NCBI GenBank assembly: GCA_030549335.1
Contig: JAUKPH010000017.1
Coordinates: forward strand, 10,997,501 to 11,061,500
Origin: Pontederia crassipes
Taxonomy: Eukaryota > Streptophyta > Magnoliopsida > Commelinales > Pontederiaceae
DNA length: 64,000 nucleotides
Direction of reading: 5' to 3'
Shown here: positions 58,334-64,000 of the stretch, one piece after another
How positions within the stretch are numbered: the stretch's first letter is position 1
Layout of the letters: the number at the start of each line of letters is the position of its first letter
Made by a program: the position numbers and the translations under genes
The notes under the pieces: generated by a model
Told to the model about the DNA's origin: nothing
The model's database searches: none
Seen by the model: only the letters and a program-made list of their open reading frames with translations

Positions 58334-58793
58334 ACTGCCGTCGGGGAGTCTGAGCTACTGCTATTCCTGTCGTGGTCGTGATGGGAGCTCTGAGGTGGAG
58401 GAATTGGCACGCGGCTGCAGTCCTGTTCCTCTTATTTCCCTTCAGGGCGAGGAGCCGTCGCCGTGCGCCGCAGCCATGTCAAAGTACTCCAAAACCATAT
58501 TCTAGTTCTCCTGGGCTATGTTGATAAACTCTATCGCTATGTAGTCGATGACCGGGTCCAGTATGACGACCTCTGATCTGATCGAAGACCTGCAGCCGGG
58601 GGCAGTGAAGGCACCTGGAAGAGGCCGGTGGAAGAGAGCACGAAGTCCTACATCAACTCGCCACCGTACGTGACCAGGGAGAGCTCGAGGACCTGGTCCG
58701 CCATGTAATTCCTGACCCTGCTCAGCATCCAGATGGCGTCAGGCTGCGTCACCTTGGCCTAAGGCGCCTCGAATTGCAGGCTCAAATTGCGGG
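58334..58793 (-). other. Unidentified GC-rich, coding-like sequence beside the PPO fragment
   Basis: GC content and short frames (DAIWMLSRVRNYMADQVLEL, and in another frame VVILDPVIDYIAIEFINIAQEN) look like decayed coding DNA. I cannot assign them to PPO or any other family. LTR F starts at 58794. Confidence 0.4.
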
Positions 58794-60713
58794 TGTAATG
58801 CCCACAAATCGACCAACGCCATGTGGCGAGGATCTCTTTGAAGGAGCTACGAAAACACTATAATTTTGACCAAATATTGACTAAAACTCTATGAAAACAA
58901 TGACAAATCAACAATAGAGATAAAAAGGAAATATATGATATCAAAATAGCGGAAGTCTCAAAGTATTATAAAATCTCCATGATAACCATAGTATCTGAAT
59001 TACATCCAAGTTCATAAATGCGGAAAATAGAGAAAATGATAACTAGGCCCTTTGTCAGTTCATGTGCTTTATTATCGCTCGAGCTAGTCGCGGCACACGA
59101 TCTCATCACCATCACTGACTTGGCCCTGTGAAAATCAACACAGGGGAGAAGGTCCTCCCGTAAGCTATACAGCCTAGTGGAGATCCATATAGTACTCAAT
59201 GCATAATAATAAATAGCAATAGTCAGAATCAGTAATAACTTATAACAAGATCAAGTAAAGAGCATAAGATCATTCGATTTGAGATATCAATGGATAAAAG
59301 ATGATAGAGATCATGTATCATATAATCATGAGAAGTTACAGTAATCATGCTGAATTAATAATCATGATTCACTTGTCATCATGCTCATGTCATTGTACAC
59401 ACTCTTTATGCTTGTACTTCTTTCTTAGCATTACATGACTTTATGTGCCTTTAACTTTTGGGGGTTTTACGCCGAGCAAACAATACAACCTTGTGAAGCC
59501 TATGAGTGATCAAGTCATGATTAAGGGAGCGACCCTTCACTATAAGCACTTAGCATGGGCTGGCCACCTTCCCCTTTACATTTCCATCTTTCATACTTAA
59601 TCACTTTATCAATTCATCATTCTTTCATACCATAAGAGGTTTGGATCACTGGACAGATCAATACAAGATCAATGATTCAGTCACATAACAATTCAATCAG
59701 TAGGGAATAACACATCACACTCATGGAAAGAATCTAGATCAAATCAGTAAACAATATGCATTGTGACTAAGGTTCGGTCGACCTGTCCTCACTGATCGGT
59801 CAACCGACTTTTGGGTATCGGTCGATCGATATCTCTGGATCGATCGACCGATAGTTTACTCAATGTAAGGTTCTCGATCTGCTAAGTCCGGAGCACCGGT
59901 CGACCGATATCTCTAGATCGGTCGACCAATATTGATGAATCTGTACAGAGCTCTTCGGTTGGCCGGTCGGTCGACATAAGAAATGATGCAGAGGGGATGA
60001 TCAGTCGACCGATTCTCATATCACCGGTCGACCGATATTTCTAGATCGGTCGACCGATCGTAGTGAAAACAGAATAGTCAGAATCGGGTTTCCAGCGATT
60101 TTTCAATCCAAAATAAAATCAAAGATTACAAACAAACATCTAAACATAGAGTAACAATCCAACCACATACACAATCACAGAGGAGCATAAATCAAGCATC
60201 AAACATCAAGAATGCAATCAAAGAGTTGATTTCATTCAATCCTTCCATTTGGTCATAAGCACATGATTCTAAACTAATCCTATTTAGGTTATGCAGGGGG
60301 TTTCAGATTCACCCACCTCTTCTTTGAATTGATCCTTGCCTGAACCCTTCTTGATCAACAGTAATCACTCTCCCCTTTGTAGTTCTCCACCTATGAAGCA
60401 TTCCAATGGGGAGAAAAATGAGGGAAGGACATAGGAATCAAAGGATGTGGAAATGGAGATAAATCTTGAAGACAACTTTGCTGGAGCTCCCCTTTTCTTG
60501 CTGGATTAGAGTGTGCTTGGGGAAGAAGAGAGAGAAATGGGGGAGAGGAAATAAGAGGATAAGAGAGAGAGCTTTAGGGTACTAAGGCTTTTATAGAGTA
60601 GTTTTAGGGCCTCACAAGCTAATGGGTTCAATTATGGGCTAAGGTGATTGGTTTCACACTTGACTTCATCTTATTTTATTTTATTTATTTTATTTTTTTT
60701 ATCGAGTATTACA
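58794..60713 (-). repeat. Chromovirus LTR F, inverted relative to LTR D (1920 bp)
   Basis: The plus strand reads TGTAATGCCCACAAATCG at one end and GAGTATTACA at the other, the mirror of LTR D. It matches LTR D along its length, including the TATA box (60588-60595) and palindromes (59773-60060). Confidence 0.92.
59773..60060. repeat. Cluster of ATCGGTCGACCGAT palindromes in LTR F
   Basis: About ten copies or variants in 288 bp, in the mirror position of the LTR D cluster. Confidence 0.88.
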
Positions 60714-61739
60714 TCATTACCCACTTAAAAGAAAATTCGTCCTCGAATTTTGCATTAAGTAGAGGTCTTACCGAATAAATGCGGAAACTCCTGGCGCATC
60801 TCTAATTCGAGCTCCCACATGGCCTCATCGCCGTGATGAAAACGCCATGCTACTATGACCATAGGTACATCCTTATTGTTCTGACGTTGTACTTTACGTT
60901 CCACAATATGTGTCGGGTACTCTGCGAAGGTCAAATCAGCAGCTAGATTTGGTTCTTCGATCTGTAAAATATTAGCAGCATCATGCTTCTATTTCTTGAG
61001 CATGGAAACGTGAAATACATTATGTACTCGCCCATAGAAAGGTGGCAAGACTAGCATGCATGCTGCTTCACCTACTAACTCCAGTACCTCAAAGGGTCCC
61101 ACATATTGAGGGCTGAGCTTCCCTCGTTTACTGAACCTCATAACTCCCTTCATGGGAGACACCTTTAGCAGAACTTGATCACCAGCCTGAAAAATCTGCT
61201 TATGTCTATCCTTATCAGCATAACTCTTCTGTCTGCCCTGAGCTATCTTCATCCTCTGCTTGATCAGCTCCACTTTCTCGACATCATCTACTGCCTCCCT
61301 CACTTCCTCTTTGCTCATGACTTTCTCTTCACCTATTTCACCCCAATGAGCGGGTGAACAACAAGGTTTGCCATATAAAGTCTCAAAGGGCGCCATGCCG
61401 ATACTAGAATGGTAGTTGTTATTATAAGCAAATTCGATTAGGTGAATATGCTCGTCCCAGTTACCCTACCAATCTAATGCACATGCTCGCAGCATGTCCT
61501 CCAATGCCTGAATAGTCCTCTTAGACTGTCCATCGGTCTGAGGGTGGAAAGCAGTGCTGAAATTCAGTCTTGTGCCAAATGCCTCCTGCATGCTCTTCTA
61601 GAATCTGGCAGTGAATCTGGGATCTCGGTCAGAAACAATCGATGCCGGAATGCCATGTAGCCTAATCACCTCTCTAACATACAAATCTAATAAACTCTCT
61701 ACCGATTGCTTCCACCGGATAGGAATAAAGTGTGCCATG
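60714..61739 (-). pseudogene. Chromovirus pol fragment F (integrase core to chromodomain)
   Basis: On the minus strand it reads from the integrase core (IVSDRDPRFTARF) to the C-terminal domain, with a long clean frame 61396-60989 (FETLYGKPCCSPAHWGEIG to GRVHNVFHVSMLKK). It matches D1 and D2 closely and is cut at about 61739. Confidence 0.88.
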
Positions 61740-62440
61740 TAGGATCGCTCCCTTAACCATGACTTGATCCCCCATTGGCTTCGCTCTGGCGTAAAACCCC
61801 CTAGGTAAAGGCAAGCAAAGGCATCTAATGTTAAGTGAAAGTAAGAGCACAAGAGCATGAATAAGTAACATGAACATGATGAACAAGGTATGATTATTGA
61901 TTTAGCATGATCTCTAAAATCCTTTATGATTATAAGATTGACTCATGATCATTATCCCTATTATCCATCGATATTTTAAATGAATGATCTTATGCTCTCA
62001 AATCTGATTTTATTGCAAGTGATTACTAATTCTGTCAATTGCTAATTATTATTATACATTGTACACTTATGGATCCCCACTAGGCTGTATAGCTTACGGG
62101 AGGACCTCATCTCCTGTGTTGATTTTCACAGGATCAGGTTAGTGATGGTGTCGAGATTGTGTGTCGCGATCAGCGATGCTAAAACACATGAACTAAGAGA
62201 GGGCTTAGTTATCTTTATTTTATTTTTCGCATTTTGAGCTTGATGTAATTCAGACATTATGAATATTATGGACTTTGTAATAATTTGGGACTTCCACTTT
62301 TATGATATTTTCATCTTTCCTTCATTGTTCTTATTAGTGGCATGCCATTTATTTTTATTTGAGTTTTTGATTTAAGTTTATGTAATTAGGTTTTTGTAGT
62401 GCCACTTGACATTGATCGATTTCGTCATCAGCCTTGTGGC
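61740..62440 (+). repeat. Diverged chromovirus LTR fragment G, plus orientation
   Basis: Similar in order to LTR D from GGATCGCTCCCTTA (compare 49670-49690) through GGATCCCCACTAGGCTGTATAG to the end region near GATCGATTTCGTC. It has many differences, so it comes from an older or separate subfamily. It abuts inverted pol F head to head. Confidence 0.75.
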
Positions 62441-62858
62441 AACGCTATGCGGGGCCGCAGCGGGCGTCCAGGCGTTGCTAGGCCGCAGAGTGCGGCCAGT
62501 CACTGCTGGGGCCGCGGTCCACGTTCTCCTTTCTCCTTTTTTTCTAAAATCATTTTTCTTCGTGTGCTGGAAAAAATAGTTATCCAGATGCATTAATGTG
62601 GCTATAGACTTATGATTTACATATCTAGCTAGGAAAATTTTAATGACTGCATAACAAAGTCAGCAGGTCTCCCAATTTATTTTACTGTAACTAAGAAGAA
62701 AGTCTTGATATACGATATTCCGTTCAATACATTGAAAAATAGTTGCCCTCAAAATATTTGAATGTCAATTTTGTTTTGTTTACTTATTTATAATATAATA
62801 ATAATGTCCATTAAAGATGAAAGGAGGATTTAAGAATTTAATTATAAGAATACAATAT
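62441..62858. other. Spacer: short GC-rich tract then AT-rich sequence
   Basis: GGGGCCGCAGCGGGCG-type sequence at 62441-62525, then T-rich DNA. No gene seen. Confidence 0.5.
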
Positions 62859-62878
62859 AAATCTACTGGGAAAATACA
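62859..62878. repeat. SINE target-site duplication, left
   Basis: AAATCTACTGGGAAAATACA, identical to 63047-63066. Confidence 0.92.
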
Positions 62879-63046
62879 ACAACAACAACAACAACAAAGC
62901 CTTATCCCACTAGGTGGGGTCGGCTACATGGATCATACGACGTCAATATTCGTTGATCCATGTTCATAAGATTCGACAAGATTTTATGCTGGCTGTCGGG
63001 GCCTAATACAACCCTCCTCCTTTATCCGGGCTTGGGACCGGCTATA
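62879..63046 (-). mobile_element. Au-like SINE
   Basis: On the minus strand it begins TATAGCCGGTCCCAAGCCCG, continues with GGAGGAGGGTTG and GTAGCCGACCCCACCTAGTGG, and ends with GGGATAAGGCTTTG followed by TTG repeats. This is the layout of the plant Au SINE family, which has a tRNA-derived 5' end and a (TTG)n tail. A perfect 20-bp target duplication flanks it. Confidence 0.9.
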
Positions 63047-63066
63047 AAATCTACTGGGAAAATACA
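63047..63066. repeat. SINE target-site duplication, right
   Basis: Exact copy of 62859-62878. Confidence 0.92.
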
Positions 63067-63200
63067 TAAAATTTAAATTAGTTTGATTGAGCACCGTTGT
63101 AAACATTTCAAACCCATTGGACCTTTGGAAAAGGCTCAGAGATTTTAAAATCAAAGGACCGATTACTTTATTCAAAAAGATTTTCCGACATTCATTTAGA

Positions 63201-63202
<2 letters not shown>

Positions 63203-63233
<31 letters not shown>
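63203..63233. repeat. (TA)n microsatellite
   Basis: About fifteen uninterrupted TA units. Confidence 0.95.
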
Positions 63234-63235
<2 letters not shown>

Positions 63236-64000
63236 CTCCAAAACAAAAGAAAAAGAAAAAAAGCTGTTAGTGTTTCTCGCCTCCTGAGTGCTGTCCTTCC
63301 GTTCCACTTCATGGCCAAGTGACAGAGATCATATCTCGATCAAGATAGTCAAAATTAGGATGTTATGGGAGGGGTCATAAAATCAAATCAAAGATAGATG
63401 ATCCTATTTATTAATAAAAAATAACAAATATTTTTTTATAAAAATTTGTCACATTTAAATATTAAATTATACCTCAATAAATAATTTTTTTATTGATTCT
63501 TAAGTAAAATTATATGAAAACATATTAAACTTCATAAAAATTATTTTTTATTATCATAAATATATTTTTAATTAATATTTAAATGATTATATTAATTATA
63601 TAAAATCATATAGATTCGAATAAAATCATAAGATTACGTGACCAAAATTAAAATCGTATTAAAATTTTACATATCAAATCTTAAATCTTAAGATGTAGAT
63701 CTCGACAATTTTAATTATGATGAGGCGCTGAGATTGGAAAAAAACGCCCACTTCTTATCATTATTTGTTGCCTATTAACGAACTACTTATCAAAGAGATT
63801 GAGAGCGTCATGAAGAACAAAATGCTGAATGAGAGAAAGCAGACAATGGTATGCGTATTTTCCGACGGATTCATTTTTAATTCATGATATTCGAAGGCTA
63901 TATGTTATTGTACCAACAAGAACAAATTACTCCTTTTCCTCTATTTCATATTAAAGAACTGAACTCATGCGTTGCTCTGAAGAAGCTGTGAGTTTTCATC
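63234..64000. other. AT-rich sequence to window end, no gene seen
   Basis: Short frames only. The last 300 bp are slightly less AT-rich, but I recognise no product. Confidence 0.55.

Overview
The window looks like nuclear DNA of a flowering plant. It has split genes with GT-AG introns, an AT-rich background, GC-rich host exons and nested LTR retrotransposons. The GC-rich exons of the STAY-GREEN gene suggest a monocot, but the species cannot be fixed from the sequence alone. Host genes are few: one apparently intact gene and three damaged ones. Most of the right half is transposon sequence.

Left part (1-17.2 kb). A short minisatellite and a CACTA-type transposon end (to 2875) lead into AT-rich spacer and a (TAA)n tract. 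From 5.0 to 13.6 kb lies a GAUT1-like galacturonosyltransferase locus. A complete Tnt1/Tork-like Ty1/copia element (5542-10093, minus strand, 5-bp target duplication GTTAT) sits between a possible first exon and the recognisable exons. The GAUT1 reading frame carries a nonsense codon, an 11-bp tandem duplication and a 1-bp insertion, so it is called a pseudogene. On the opposite strand, 14811-17155 encodes a complete four-exon STAY-GREEN (SGR/NYE1) magnesium dechelatase of 258 residues, which acts in chlorophyll breakdown in plastids.

Middle (17.2-27 kb). This holds a small Mutator-like TIR element with GC-rich cargo (17815-18487), microsatellites, an ATL-type RING-H2 ubiquitin ligase gene with a good TATA box but a broken 5' frame (22115-22446), and a foldback with ~100-bp arms (23930-24345).

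Right part (27-62.4 kb). This is a nest of Ty3/gypsy elements. A decayed Athila-like gag (27.8-29.5 kb) is followed by a large non-autonomous Athila-related element B (29.9-46.5 kb). B has gag and Athila ORF1-like sequence but no polymerase. A second non-autonomous element C (34143-41454, near-perfect target duplication) is inserted into B's gag. C's clearest coding sequence is an unusual 320-residue ORF. Then come several rearranged chromovirus copies with tRNA-Met primer sites: pol fragment, LTR, gag-pol (46.5-54.3 kb), an antisense LTR (54.3-55.4 kb) and an inverted LTR-plus-pol copy (58.8-61.7 kb). A polyphenol oxidase C-terminal fragment (57785-58333) lies between them. An Au-like SINE with a 20-bp target duplication lies at 62879-63046.

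The most unusual signals are non-coding. Hairpin-plus-polypurine modules occur four times in elements B and C. Three different short motifs are amplified, each in its own family: TTACGGCCGA in B, AAGTTATCATT in C, and the perfect palindrome ATCGGTCGACCGAT in the chromovirus LTRs. Two elements, one copia and one gypsy, have independently lost the TATA-containing part of one LTR.
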